A DNA stretch of 64,000 nucleotides, taken from positions 2,672,501 to 2,736,500 of the forward strand of contig JAMJFZ010001089.1 of NCBI GenBank assembly GCA_026225945.1. The letters are read 5' to 3'. Below are positions 40,655-51,038 of the stretch, piece by piece (position 1 is the first letter of the stretch; each line of letters opens with the position of its first letter). The notes under the pieces were generated by a model. It was not told the DNA's origin and did not search any database. It worked only from the letters and a program-made list of their open reading frames with translations. The stretch is from Cricetomys ansorgei (taxonomy: Eukaryota > Chordata > Mammalia > Rodentia > Nesomyidae). The position numbers and the translations under genes were made by a program.

Positions 40655-43317
40655 GTGTTTAGGTATTTTTTTAGTTGTATATCCTAGACACTAATCCTTA
40701 GTCGGATGAATAGCTGATAAAGATTTTCTTTCAACCTGTCACTCACTTCACACTCACTTCAGTTTCCTGTGCTCTTGAGAAGCTTTTAATTTCATGAGAT
40801 CCCACTTGTTGATTATTGGTCTTACTTCCTATGCTTCTGGAGGAGTCTCATTCAGAAAGTCCTTCCCTGTGTCTGTAAGTTGAAGCAGTCATCCCCGCCC
40901 CCCTCCAGCAGATTCAGGGCGTCTGGTTTTATGTTGAGGTCCTTGATTCTTTTGGAGACAAGTTTTTTTATGCAGAATGAGAAACAAGGATGTACTCTAT
41001 TATCCTGCATGTTGAAACCCAGTTTTTCAGCATCATTTGTAGAAGGTGTTACCCCTTTTCCAGGGTAGAAGTACTCAATGCCTTAGCCAGCAGGGAAAGG
41101 CAAATCAAAACTACTTTAAGACCCTACCTCACCCCAGTCAGAATGGCCATCATCAGGAATACAAATAACAACAAATGCTGCTATGATTGCGGGGGAAGGG
41201 AAGTTCTTAGACAGCGTTGGTGAGAGTGGAAACTTGGGCAGTCACTTGGGAATTAGTCTGGAGGTTCCTCAAAAAATTAGAAGTAGAATTGCCAGATGAA
41301 TCAGCTATACCACTTCTGGGCATACGCTCAAGGGACTTCCTATAGTAGCATGGGGACACTTGAATATCATGCTTGCTGCTGTCTTATTCAGAACAGCCAG
41401 GAAATAGAATCAACCGAAATGTCCATTAACAAATCAGCAGATAAGAAAAAAATGTGGCTCAAACCCACAATGGAATATTACTCAGCAGCAAAGAAAAACA
41501 ATATTATGGAATTTGCAGGTGAATAGATGGAACTGGAAAAACTTATACTGAATGAGGTAACTCTGGCCCAGAAAGATAAATGCCATATGTTCTCTTTCAT
41601 ATTTGGATCCTAGTTTTAAATTCTGTTTTTGTATATTTAACTTGAAGCACAAATGGAAGTCAGGAAAAGAGAAAAGGGCTTCTTAGTGGGGGAGGCATGT
41701 TAAGAGAGGGGGCCTAGTAGATTATGGACAGATTGGAAGTAGCGAGGGGGACTAATGGGAGGCTGAAAGGTTTAAGAGGGAAGGGTGTGGGATATAGGGA
41801 AAATCGAGAGGTAAAGGGAAGGGCTGAACCAAAGGAACGGTGTATGAAAAGCCATATGGAACTCTACTCTCTCACAACTCAGTTTCCAAAAACATACATT
41901 GAGGAAAAAGGAAGACAAGAGGAGAATACTAAAGATTAAGCAGGGGTGTGGGTGGGGGGATGGGGGAGAGGAGGAGTAGTGGGGTGGGCTAACCAGATCT
42001 CAGGAGATATGAAAAATCTTAAAGAAACCTGCTAGTAAGCAAGCTAATTTCAAACTTTAACTTAAAGGAGCTTGAACAGACTTCCCCTGCCGGAGTGGAC
42101 AAAATCACTCCTAGAAGACATTAATCACAGAATCACAGTATAAGGAATGAGATACCTCCTTACTTGTTAAGGAGGCTCCATAGGTTTCCAAAACAATACA
42201 GGCTATTGGCATTGCCTTTGATTACCAACTGTAACTACACAGTCAGACACTATTGCAGGAGATATCATACACTTTGGTTGTAGGATATAGAAGAATCAAT
42301 TTCAAACATAACAAGGCTAGCTTTCATAGTACCAGAAAGTGTTCTGTAGACTGCTGGGGGAGAAAAGACATCAACCATCCTACCCACCTCTGGACACTGC
42401 ATGCCATAATTCTGACCTGCCAGGAAAGATGTGCCTACTGGTACAATAGTGGCTTCACAGTTACAGGAGTATCCAACTGCTTTCTGTTTGTATTTGAGGC
42501 ATGCTCCAAGTCTGCTACAGTAATCTTTGGCAAATCTCATGGCCAGGAAGATCATAAACCCTAGGGTAGAACCTACTATCGTTACGTTGCTAATAATAAC
42601 ATATTGTCAATTTGCCTTCTAAATATTTATTGTATTTTATAAAGCTGGGATCCTTTCAACCTCAGTCAGAGAAGCTTCCTTTAGTGATGGACAGTAACTG
42701 ATGGGGAGACGTGTAACTGGCCAAATATTAAGAGTCTGAGTGCTCAGTTCCCAAAAGGATGGCTATATAACGATACCTCCACCAAGGCTCAGGAAACATT
42801 AAGGAAGGGGAGTAAGAAAGAATGGGAGGGCTGGAGGATGGGGAGGAGGGCTGTGAAATGCTGTTGTCTGGACGTGACACGGCTATGGCAATCATGAACT
42901 CAAGCAGCTGTGGTCACCTGCACAAGACATATACAAGATCAAGCCAGCTGAAATCACAACAGACGGAGTAGACGCTCTCTAAGTCTCATCCCTTCTGAGG
43001 AGCTGTTGTAAGTAGATAGTTGCTGGGGGAGCGGGAGATTTTTTTTTAAAATTTATTTTATTTTTATTTATTTATTTTTTTATTTATACAACTGGTAGAC
43101 TATCCATGCCCCAGTGAATGCCCCTTGATGTACAACTCTAGCTAGACTTGGCGAGTTATAAAAATATACAAAAGACTTGAAGTCGGGAGGGAGTATGATG
43201 GGAAAACTTGAGAGGACTTGTTGGGGAAAATGTGGGGGTAGAGACGATCGTATTTCGTTATATACGAGTATGGAATCCACAAACAAATGGAAGAATTTTA
43301 AAAATAAAAAAAAGAGT
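40655..43317 (+). mobile_element. L1 insertion, 5'-truncated with inverted 5' segment
   Basis: 40655-41070 is the complement of ORF2 ('cggatgaatagctgataaag', 'ggttttatgttgaggtcctt', 'ttcagcatcatttgtagaag'). At about 41075-41090 the orientation flips. 41090-41530 reads ORF2 C-terminus in sense: LTPVRMAIIRNTNNN with 'CCYDCGG' at 41120-41215, and 'TMEYYSAAKKNNIMEFAGE' ending in TAG at 41526. 41530-43317 is the long 3'UTR ('ccaaggctcaggaaacatta', 'gctgttgtctggacgtgaca', 'cacctgcacaagacatatac') with an A-rich end. The two ORF2 pieces are adjacent in L1 with roughly 150 bp missing. Non-functional. Confidence 0.85.
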
Positions 43318-43360
43318 AATAGAATAAATCTTCCCATATCTCATATCCAGACCAAACTTG

Positions 43361-43520
43361 GGTGTGTCTTCCTGTATTTACGTGACCTCTTCAGCCTCTC
43401 TTTTTTATTAGCACGTATGCACTGTTACTGTACAGTAACACTGTTTTGTACAGTAACAGTGCATACGTGCTAATAAAAAAGAGAGGCTGAAGAGGTCACG
43501 TAAATACAGGAAGACACACC
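43361..43520. repeat. Perfect inverted repeat, 74-bp arms, 12-bp loop
   Basis: 43361-43434 is the exact reverse complement of 43447-43520, with no mismatch in 74 bp; the 12-bp loop is 43435-43446. Base pairing stops abruptly at both outer ends ('acttg' left, 'agcaat' right). The inner part of the left arm plus loop holds a second palindrome, gttactgtacagtaac (43424-43439). It lies 44 bp beyond the A-rich end of the L1. A transcript would form an uninterrupted 74-bp duplex. Confidence 0.97.
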
Positions 43521-43789
43521 AGCAATCGCGTTTTTGACATTATTCACACTTATACATCATCCACTTGTAGATCATTCACTCACTTCATTCTTTGCTGAAA
43601 TTATCTTATAGAAAAATCTCATTTATCTTTCCGTCTCATCATTACACATTTCAGTAGATACCTCTAAAACATTAATGCTTCCTGTGTCTACAAAGCCATT
43701 ACTCATACAATCTGTGTGAGGCTTTTGGGTTTTTTTTGTATCTTTTACTCTCCAATTACATCTCATCTAACATTTTAAATGCTACCTCC
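43521..43789. other. No recognised feature
   Basis: AT-rich, nothing recognised. Confidence 0.3.
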
Positions 43790-44520
43790 ATTTAACAAAC
43801 AACCTTATACCTTATTGTTTTTAATAGGGATTTTTTTCCCTCACAAATAGTTTGATTTCCTTTGGTGCAGGTCTGTGGGTGATAAGTAAGCCCTCTCAGA
43901 TTTTATTTGAAAGTTATCTTCACATCATTCTTATTCTTGAAAGACTGCTTCACTGGGCATCAAAATTCTAAGACTGCGTATTGACTATTATGCTGGTCAC
44001 TAAAGATGGTGTCTGTGCTCTGTCACGATTTAGTCCCTCCTTTCTTCAGGGCACCAGCCTTATCTCTCTGGCTCCTCTGATATTGTCTCTATCTATAGTT
44101 TAACAGCTGTGTGCCAAATAGTCCATTCCTTTATATTTACCTTGTTTATGATTATTTAAAGACTTGAGATTTGAGACTCAACTGTCTTTCAATACATCTG
44201 GAAATTAAGAGTTACAGTCTCTATGAACATGATTTTTCTAAGTAACACCAATCAGTTATGTATTTTGGAATTTCAGTGGAATGTAAGATAGACTGTATCT
44301 TGTGCTCCATGCTGTGTTTCATCCTGGAATCTCCTCAGAGCACATTCTGGGTCCTTTGCCAGTTCAGTATTTCTATTTTCATTTTCCTGTTGAAGTCATC
44401 CTTGGGTTCTATGTTTTCAATGGTAGTATTTCATTTTCCCAAGTCTTTTAGTTGTTTTTAGATCTTGTATCTTGCTGATATTCTAAGCCTCCATTTAATG
44501 TCCTGCTACATATTAAATAT
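43790..44520 (-). mobile_element. Ancient L1/HAL1 ORF1-region fragment, antisense
   Basis: 'attcttattcttgaaagact', 'gcatcaaaattctaagactg', 'ttcctgttgaagtcatcctt' and 'tcccaagtcttttagttgtt' follow the complement of mammalian L1M/HAL1 ORF1. Very diverged. Confidence 0.45.
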
Positions 44521-44664
44521 TATTTTGTAACCAGAAGTACTGTGACTCTGAGCTTGCTGTATATTTTGTTTTCCTGCTGACTCTCACTCACACTGAGACT
44601 GACTATTTGCACTCTTGTTCCCTTTCTCTTTGATCCCCCTATGCAGTGACTGACTGCATAGCTC

Positions 44665-44771
44665 CATTTGGCTTGAAATTCAGGATGCAGACAGTCCTGC
44701 CTTGAATTTGTGTTGATACTCCTGTCTCTACTTTCCAAGTGCTGGGATTCCAGGTCTGCATCATCAAACTC

Positions 44772-44773
<2 letters not shown>
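44665..44773 (-). mobile_element. B1 SINE fragment, antisense
   Basis: 'tgtctctactttccaagtgc' and 'tgggattccaggtctgcatc' are the complement of the B1 5' half. Confidence 0.5.

Positions 44774-44807
<34 letters not shown>
44774..44807. repeat. (TG)17 microsatellite
   Basis: Pure TG run adjoining the B1 fragment. Confidence 0.95.
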
Positions 44808-44809
<2 letters not shown>

Positions 44810-46560
44810 ATGAAAGACTTTGAACCATGAGCTTATTTTCTTAGAATTTTATTTCTAGAAATGTTTTGCAGCCTCCACTGGAGTTATATTTCTTAACAGA
44901 GAACTTGCATTTAATTCCTGCTAGCTTTTGGGGCATGCTTTAGCCTAGATGACAGCAGATTAGACAATGCATTTGAAAGCTTTGTTTTTATTTTGCACAG
45001 GACTATGAACTCGAGTCCCTGACCTCCATGAGGCCCAGTTTGTTGTTTACAATTACCAGAGTGATTTGTTTTGTCATTTATCAAAGAGTCACAAGGAGAC
45101 AGTTTCTCACCAGAGATCTTATTCTTGTTTGCATTTATGGTTATGGTTAAGTCTTGTGAAGGTCTGAGACCTCTGAAGTTCCTAGCTGTACATGCAGATG
45201 CTCTATTTAATTTATACTTTTGTGAGAACTTTGTTTTTATACCTGTTTCCCATGATCCACATAGCTCTGAAAATGAGATAAGATTGCAAGAATTTGAACA
45301 GTGTAGGAGCAAAACTCAATTGAGATGCCATTTTAAGGCAAAGTTCTCATTTTTACATAATATCTTTTCTCTGTGGAGTTTTCTTATTTTTAGAGTCCCA
45401 GCTTAGCCAGTAATTGAGTAATATTTTTTCTTTATTTTATTGAATTTCCATGTTATTTACCTTTATGGAGCCTCATTATAAACTTTTTGGCAATATCTGT
45501 CAAAAGAGGAATTCATATGCCAGTTGAATCAGTAAGTCTACTTCCAGATATTTTGTTGGCAGAAATACACATATGTCCAAAATCTATGCAATCCTTTTGT
45601 TCACAGTGGAAACCCTCAGTGTTCCCTCAGGACCACTCCATGATCTGGGGCTGTACTGAGTAGGTCTACATGTGCTGGCAGGGAGCAAGCCCAAGATATC
45701 CAGACAAATGGGGAGAAGCAAAAGAGAAGATAACTCTTGGCTTTTAAACAAACCTTATTTTAAAACATTCTTAGCAGAAATGATAATAGCAGTACTATGT
45801 GTAACAAAACAGACAATAAAAACTTGCCCTGCTGAATCCCTTTCAGTTCTAGATTTAAGATGGCGTATATCATCATAACGTCGGAGTATCAATAGACTCC
45901 ATATTAATATGATTTTTTAAAAAAATTCAAGATAAGAATGTTAATTTCATGAAGAGCTTTTGAAGTAAAAGCAATAGAATCTTTTAGGGTTTTTGAGGAG
46001 AAAGTTGTTCTTATGCTTTATAACATTTTCCTTTCTAACACTCAAGCGATGCATTTTTTTCAGAAAAGACTAATTCTATGCAGCTTCAGTCTGGAGTTAT
46101 TTCTGGTGATAGACATTTTAAGGTCATTAGTACATGGAGTACCAATGCCATACTTACCAGGGGAGAATGATCTGAGTTAGACCAGTGACATCTGAGAAGA
46201 GAGTCTGTTAAGTCTGTTCTCTGGGCTATTTCCATAGAGCTGCAGCAAATCATTACATAATGTGGAAAAAGTCTTATAAAGCAATTTGATTTTAAAATGA
46301 GAAGTAATGAAGACAGACTTAATAATCTTGATTAATCATCCCTGAATAGATTAAACTGAATATTTTCACTAGATCTAGAATTTGAAAATAAGGGAGTAAA
46401 AAAATTGCAAGATTTCTATAATTATTGAGAAGTCACAGAAAGTTTTTGTCATGAATATCAATTTGGAACAATTATTTTTCAATAAAGATCACATTTTAAC
46501 TATCACTGTGCAGTGCGACACAATAGTAGTCAGAAAAGATTGGAAACTTTGAAAGCTAAA
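44810..46560. other. Mostly unique; short L1 fragment inside
   Basis: Open frames of 133 codons (minus, 44911-45312) and 111 codons (plus, 45071-45406) overlap on opposite strands and show no domain. Apart from the L1 piece at 45480-45630, nothing was recognised. Confidence 0.35.
45480..45630 (+). mobile_element. Ancient L1 ORF2 3' fragment
   Basis: 'ctttttggcaatatctgtca', 'agtctacttccagatatttt', 'ggcagaaatacacatatgtc' and 'cttttgttcacagtggaaac' follow the L1M ORF2 C-terminal coding order in sense. Confidence 0.5.
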
Positions 46561-46562
46561 GT

Positions 46563-47318
46563 TTGCTCTGTGTGTGTGTGTGTATATATGTGTATATGTG
46601 TGGGTGTTTGTGTGTGTATATGTGTATGTGTGTGTGTTTGTGTGTACGTATATATGTGTATATGTGTGTGTGTTTGTGTGTGTATGTGTGTGTGTGTAAA
46701 TGTGTGGTGTGTGTTTGTGTGTGTATATGTGTATGTGTGTGTGTTTGTGTGTGTGTGTATGTGTATGTGTTTGTATGTGTGTGTGTTTGTGTGTGTATAT
46801 GTGTATGTGTGTGTGTGTACGTATATATGTGTATATGTGTGTGTGTTTGTGTGTGTATGTGTGTGTGTGTAAATGTGTGTGGTGTGTGTTTGTGTGTGTA
46901 TATGTGTATGTGTGTGTGTTTGTGTGTGTGTGTATGTGTATGTGTTTGTATGTGTGTGTGTTTGTGTGTGTATATGTGTATGTGTGTGTGTTTGTGTGTA
47001 CGTATATATGTGTATATGTGTGTGTGTTTGTGTGTGTATGTGTGTGTGTGTAAATGTGTGTGGTGTGTGTTTGTGTGTGTATATGTGTATGTGTGTGTGT
47101 TTGTGTGTGTGTGTATGTGTATGTGTTTGTATGTGTGTGTGTTTGTGTGTGTATATGTGTATGTGTGTGTGTGTACGTATATATGTGTATATGTGTGTGT
47201 GTTTGTGTGTGTATGTGTGTGTGTGTAAATGTGTGTGGTGTGTGTTTGTGTGTGTATATGTGTATGTGTGTGTGTTTGTGTGTGTGTGTATGTGTATGTG
47301 TTTATATGTGTGTGTGTT

Positions 47319-47351
<33 letters not shown>

Positions 47352-47390
47352 ATGTGTTTGTATGTGTATGTGTTTGTGTGTGTATATGTG

Positions 47391-47423
<33 letters not shown>

Positions 47424-47490
47424 ATGTGCATGTGTTTGTATGTGTGTGTGTTTGTGTGTGTATATGTGTATGTGTGTGTATGTGTGTATG
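46563..47490. repeat. (TG)-rich array, ~930 bp, with ~175-bp higher-order repeat
   Basis: TG units with regular TTTG, TATATG, TACGTA and TAAATG interruptions. TACGTA recurs at 46645, 46818, 46999 and 47174. GTAAATG recurs at 46697, 46869, 47050 and 47225. Both give spacings of about 172-181 bp, so the array grew by duplication of a compound 175-bp unit, four times or more. Long cysteine/valine and histidine/threonine frames in all phases are artefacts. Confidence 0.97.
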
Positions 47491-47546
47491 TGCTGGGGAT
47501 GAAGCACTAAGTACTCCCCTTATCACTGAGCTACAAACTCAGTCCA
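47490..47546 (-). mobile_element. ID SINE fragment, antisense
   Basis: 'gtgctggggatgaagcacta' and 'tatcactgagctacaaactc' are the complement of an ID SINE with its tRNA A-box end. The TG array is the complemented, expanded tail of this SINE. Confidence 0.6.
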
Positions 47547-47679
47547 AAACTAAGTTTATATCTGAGTAAACCTCAGTCTTCAAGTCAGGTCATAGAAAGA
47601 GTTGGGAACTCCTAATGAGAATAGAATAAATAAATAAACAAATAGGGTTTTGAAAAAAAATAAACCCGGGACCCTTTTC

Positions 47680-47753
47680 TTTTTCTGGAGCAGAACCCAA
47701 GGCCTTGTCCATGCTGGCAAACACTCCGTTACTGAGCTACTTCCGCAGGTGAT
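47680..47753 (-). mobile_element. ID SINE fragment, antisense
   Basis: 'cagaacccaaggccttgtcc', 'atgctggcaaacactccgtt' and 'actgagctacttccgcag' are a second ID copy in the same orientation. Confidence 0.65.
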
Positions 47754-47854
47754 CTGTGACATTTTTACAAGTAATCTGCATAGAATAATAGCAACAGCAC
47801 ATAAAGAGGAAAACGAAGCAGTCCACATTCCAAGGTCGTTCTTTTTTCAATTGT

Positions 47855-48065
47855 TTACTTTTAATTAGCATACAGCATAATAGGTTTCCTTATAGCATTT
47901 TCATAACACTTGCTTTTGGTCAATGCCCTGCCCTTCTCCACCTCTCTGCTCCCCATCCTTGTTTGTGCGCTTCCGGCCTCACTAGTCCGACTTCCGCTTT
48001 CAGTCACGTGTTCTCTTACTCTTTCCCTAATCTCTTCTTGATTCTCTTGCTGTATAAGCCACTTG
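47855..48065 (-). mobile_element. L1 3'UTR end fragment, antisense
   Basis: 'aataggtttccttatagcat', 'tttcataacacttgcttttg', 'cctcactagtccgacttccg' and 'tgattctcttgctg' follow the complement of an old rodent L1 3' end. Confidence 0.5.
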
Positions 48066-48069
48066 GTTT

Positions 48070-48895
48070 CCCCACTCTTTCCTTTTTTAGACTCTGAAGC
48101 TGTTTGTATAGGTTGGAGATTTGGTTCCTTGAAAGTCTGAGGAGCTTAATGGCAAAACATTTTAAGCTCAGAGCTTCTCAGAGTGAAAGTTCTGTCTCTC
48201 ATATTTTTCCACGGTTATTATTTCATGACAGCTTTAATTCCTTCCCCTTTATTTTTGCACAGTGACCTTTTTGTTGTGAGTTTATTTTTTTTAAATACCA
48301 TATTCTACATTATGCTTTATTACAATTTTCAATCTCTTTCATATGTGTGCTTGGCGTTTACTTATTTTTAATTTTATATGCTTGCATTTTTATAATAGTG
48401 CTAGACCATTTGAATTTAAATATAAGTAAGATGTAAAACATAAATCTGAGAAGACAGAAACCCAAACATTAACAGTGGGGCTTCCTGGGTTGTTAAATTA
48501 TAAATGGTCCCATCACTGTTAGTATTTTCAATGTATTCTGAATGTATTGATTTTTACTTGGGGAAACATAGTGGTTTTTTGTTTTTGCTTTTGAATATAA
48601 GTAACATATTGTAATTTTCTTCCAAGAAATACTTTAGCTGTGTATTTTTTGTCTTTCCATTATAGGGTGCTGCTATGGAGACATGATGCTATCAACCATT
48701 GCTAGGTAAGCTGATCTTAGGACAGATTTCTAGATACTAAGTAGACAATGGAAATATAATGCATATGTATGTACTCTTTTTCTGCAAGTTGGACTTTCAT
48801 GTATTTTTTTTAATGAAACAATACAATGTGTGAAAAAAAATGTACTTGTAAAAAGTGTCTATATATACTGTGTAAAGGTACTGTTTTTGGTTTGT
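48070..48895. other. Unique-looking AT-rich sequence
   Basis: No recognised repeat or exon. Confidence 0.35.
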
Positions 48896-48899
48896 TTTA

Positions 48900-49043
48900 C
48901 TTTCAAGACAGGGTTTCTCTGTTGTAACACTGGTCACCCTGGAACTCACTCTGTAGACCAGGCTGGCCTCGAACTCACAAAGATCCACCTGTCTCTGCCT
49001 TCCAACTGCTGGCATTAAAGAAGTACACCACCACTGCCTGACT
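48900..49043 (-). mobile_element. B1 SINE, full length, antisense
   Basis: 'caagacagggtttctctgtt', 'tggaactcactctgtagacc', 'aggctggcctcgaactcaca' and 'ctgctggcattaaagaag'. Well conserved; 'gttgtaacactgg' replaces the mouse-like 'gtgtagccctgg'. Confidence 0.9.
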
Positions 49044-49063
49044 TAAAGCTACTGTTTTAATGG

Positions 49064-49370
49064 TATTCATGTTAGTTTTCTCATTCCTGTGTCAAAATAC
49101 CTGGCAGAAGCAACCCAAGGCAGGAAGAGTTTTGGCTCACAGTGCATCAGGGTAGAGGAGTCATGACAGCTGGTTATAAGATGTCTGCCGCTAGAAAGAA
49201 ATGAGAGATGAATGCCAGTGCTCAACTCACTTTCTCCTTTTGATTCAGTCCTGGACTCCAGCCTATGGCACAGTGGAGCTCATGTTCAGGGTAGGTCTTC
49301 CATGCTCAGTTATACCTCTCTGGAAACACAGTCATAGACACACCCAGAACTAACAATCAAGGCTAATCAT
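49064..49370 (-). mobile_element. ERVL-MaLR type LTR, antisense
   Basis: 'tgttagttttctcattcctg', 'gtcaaaatacctggcagaag' and 'cactttctccttttgattc' follow the complemented ORR1/MT-type order. Diverged. Confidence 0.45.
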
Positions 49371-49601
49371 CACAACATCAGAGATTTATTTAAATCAAAT
49401 TTGGGAGACATTCAGATAAGAGCACAAAAGCCACCAAAGACAACTATGTGCAGCTTCCATTGCTTAATGGCAAGGCCATGTCCTAAGAAACATAACGTTG
49501 GGTGACTTTGTCATTGAATGCCATCATGAAGTACTGTTATACAAACGGAGATGGTCTGGGCCAATCACTTTACATGGCCTCTGATACAGGGAAGGGACAT
49601 A

Positions 49602-49762
49602 GTGCAGCTGGAAACATGGTTCATTGATTAGGAGCATATATTGCTCTTGCAGAGGACCCGAGTTCTTACAACTGCCTGTAGTTCCAGATCTTGAGGAATC
49701 CTATGCTTCTGACTCCCATTAGCACGCACATTCATGTGCACATACCCACAAATAAAAACTAT
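49602..49762 (+). mobile_element. B3 SINE with internal deletion
   Basis: 'gcagctggaaacatggttca', 'ttgctcttgcagaggacccg', 'cttacaactgcctgtagttc' and a tail of 'ccacaaataaaaac'. Confidence 0.65.
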
Positions 49763-49784
49763 AAAATCTTTTTTTTTCCTGTAT

Positions 49785-50300
49785 TGGAGTTTTTTGTATT
49801 TTTTTAAAAATATTTTTTATTTATATTTTTTTTCATGTAATATATTTTGGTTGTATTCTTTCCCTCTCCCAACTCTTCCTAGATCCTCCGACCTCCCTGT
49901 CTACTTAACTTTCTCTCTCTCTCTTTCCTATTCGTTCACTCTCACCATCTCTTGCTCCATCTAAAGAAAAATCAACAAAAAGGTAAAATGGAAATATGAA
50001 AATAAAATTAAAACAAGCCAACAAAAAACCCAATAAGACAAAAAATTACCAAAACAAAACATAAAACATATACAGAAACATGAAAAATATTCATGTTTTG
50101 GGCAACTACTCACAGGCATGGGGCCTACGCTAGAGTTTGGTCAATATACCCAATGATCCTCTATTGGAGAAAACTGAATTTTACTCTTTTAGCAGATATC
50201 AATTGCAAATATCTTCTTGGTTAGAGGTAGAAGTTTGCGTCTACTCCTTCTCAAAACGAGGAGAGAGATGGTAAAGAGGAGATCTAAGAACTGCTACCCA
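49785..50300 (-). mobile_element. L1 3'UTR, antisense
   Basis: 'catgtaatatattttggttg', 'cctagatcctccgacctccc', 'gggcaactactcacaggcat', 'tattggagaaaactgaattt' and 'tatcaattgcaaatatcttc' are the complement of the rodent L1 3'UTR. 5'-truncated, no ORF2. Confidence 0.7.
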
Positions 50301-51035
50301 CACAATTCATTATATAATTTTTTAGTTTTTTTTTCCTGTAAAATGGCATCTATGACATGACATCAGTAGGTGATGGGAATTTGAATCTTATGTGACCACC
50401 ACAAAAATGTGTACTTTTGTAAGTGCAAATATCATCATGTTACATAAATGTATCTGCTTAGGAATTTCAGAAACATATAGTTCATATAGAAACATATAGT
50501 TCAGAAACATATATTACTATTCACTATATTTTAACACACTAAGGAAAAATGTTCATCTTTAACACCTCCTGCCACAATGTGTCATGGTTTCTCATTCTGT
50601 TTGCTTCATTACTGAAACATGCTTATTGATAATTCTAATCCCATATTGAAAGCATTATTTTAGTCAAAAGTATTTTTAAAGTAATATTTGTCTCTCTTGG
50701 GAACTTTGTTTAGAAAGTTTGTCTCCAATGACCACTCCTAAAAGTAGCCCCAAACTTTGAACAATCCATATATCATACATCTGCTACATTTCCACAAAAG
50801 TCTGTGGGATTTTTATTGAAATGTAGAAAGATTGATAGGGAACTATAAATGCAACCGTTTTGGCACAACCTTTTCCTGGGAAGTCTCAATTTTCCCTTGG
50901 TAACATTTTCAGAGATGATTAAACCTAAAAGCAGACACAGGGGTAAGGTACTCCTGTCTTTGGCAGCATCATGGACCAAGGCAACTTGAAACATTTTTGC
51001 TTCAAGCACCTGGATGTTGATAAAAAAGTAAATGA
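50301..51035. other. Unique-looking sequence
   Basis: Contains a short direct repeat of 'agaaacatatagttca' near 50468-50500. Nothing else recognised. Confidence 0.35.
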
Positions 51036-51038
51036 TCT

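Noticed and set aside
41296..41526. Plus-strand frame ending TMEYYSAAKKNNIMEFAGE
   Set aside because: This is the C-terminal end of L1 ORF2 in a truncated, inverted L1; a retrotransposon remnant and not a host gene.
44911..45406. Overlapping open frames of 133 (minus) and 111 (plus) codons
   Set aside because: They lie on opposite strands over the same bases without motifs; probably chance in stop-poor sequence.
46513..47526. Apparent proteins of 90-325 residues (CVCVYMCMCV... or HTHTNTHTYT...)
   Set aside because: Translation of the TG-rich array; no stop is possible, and neither strand has gene context.
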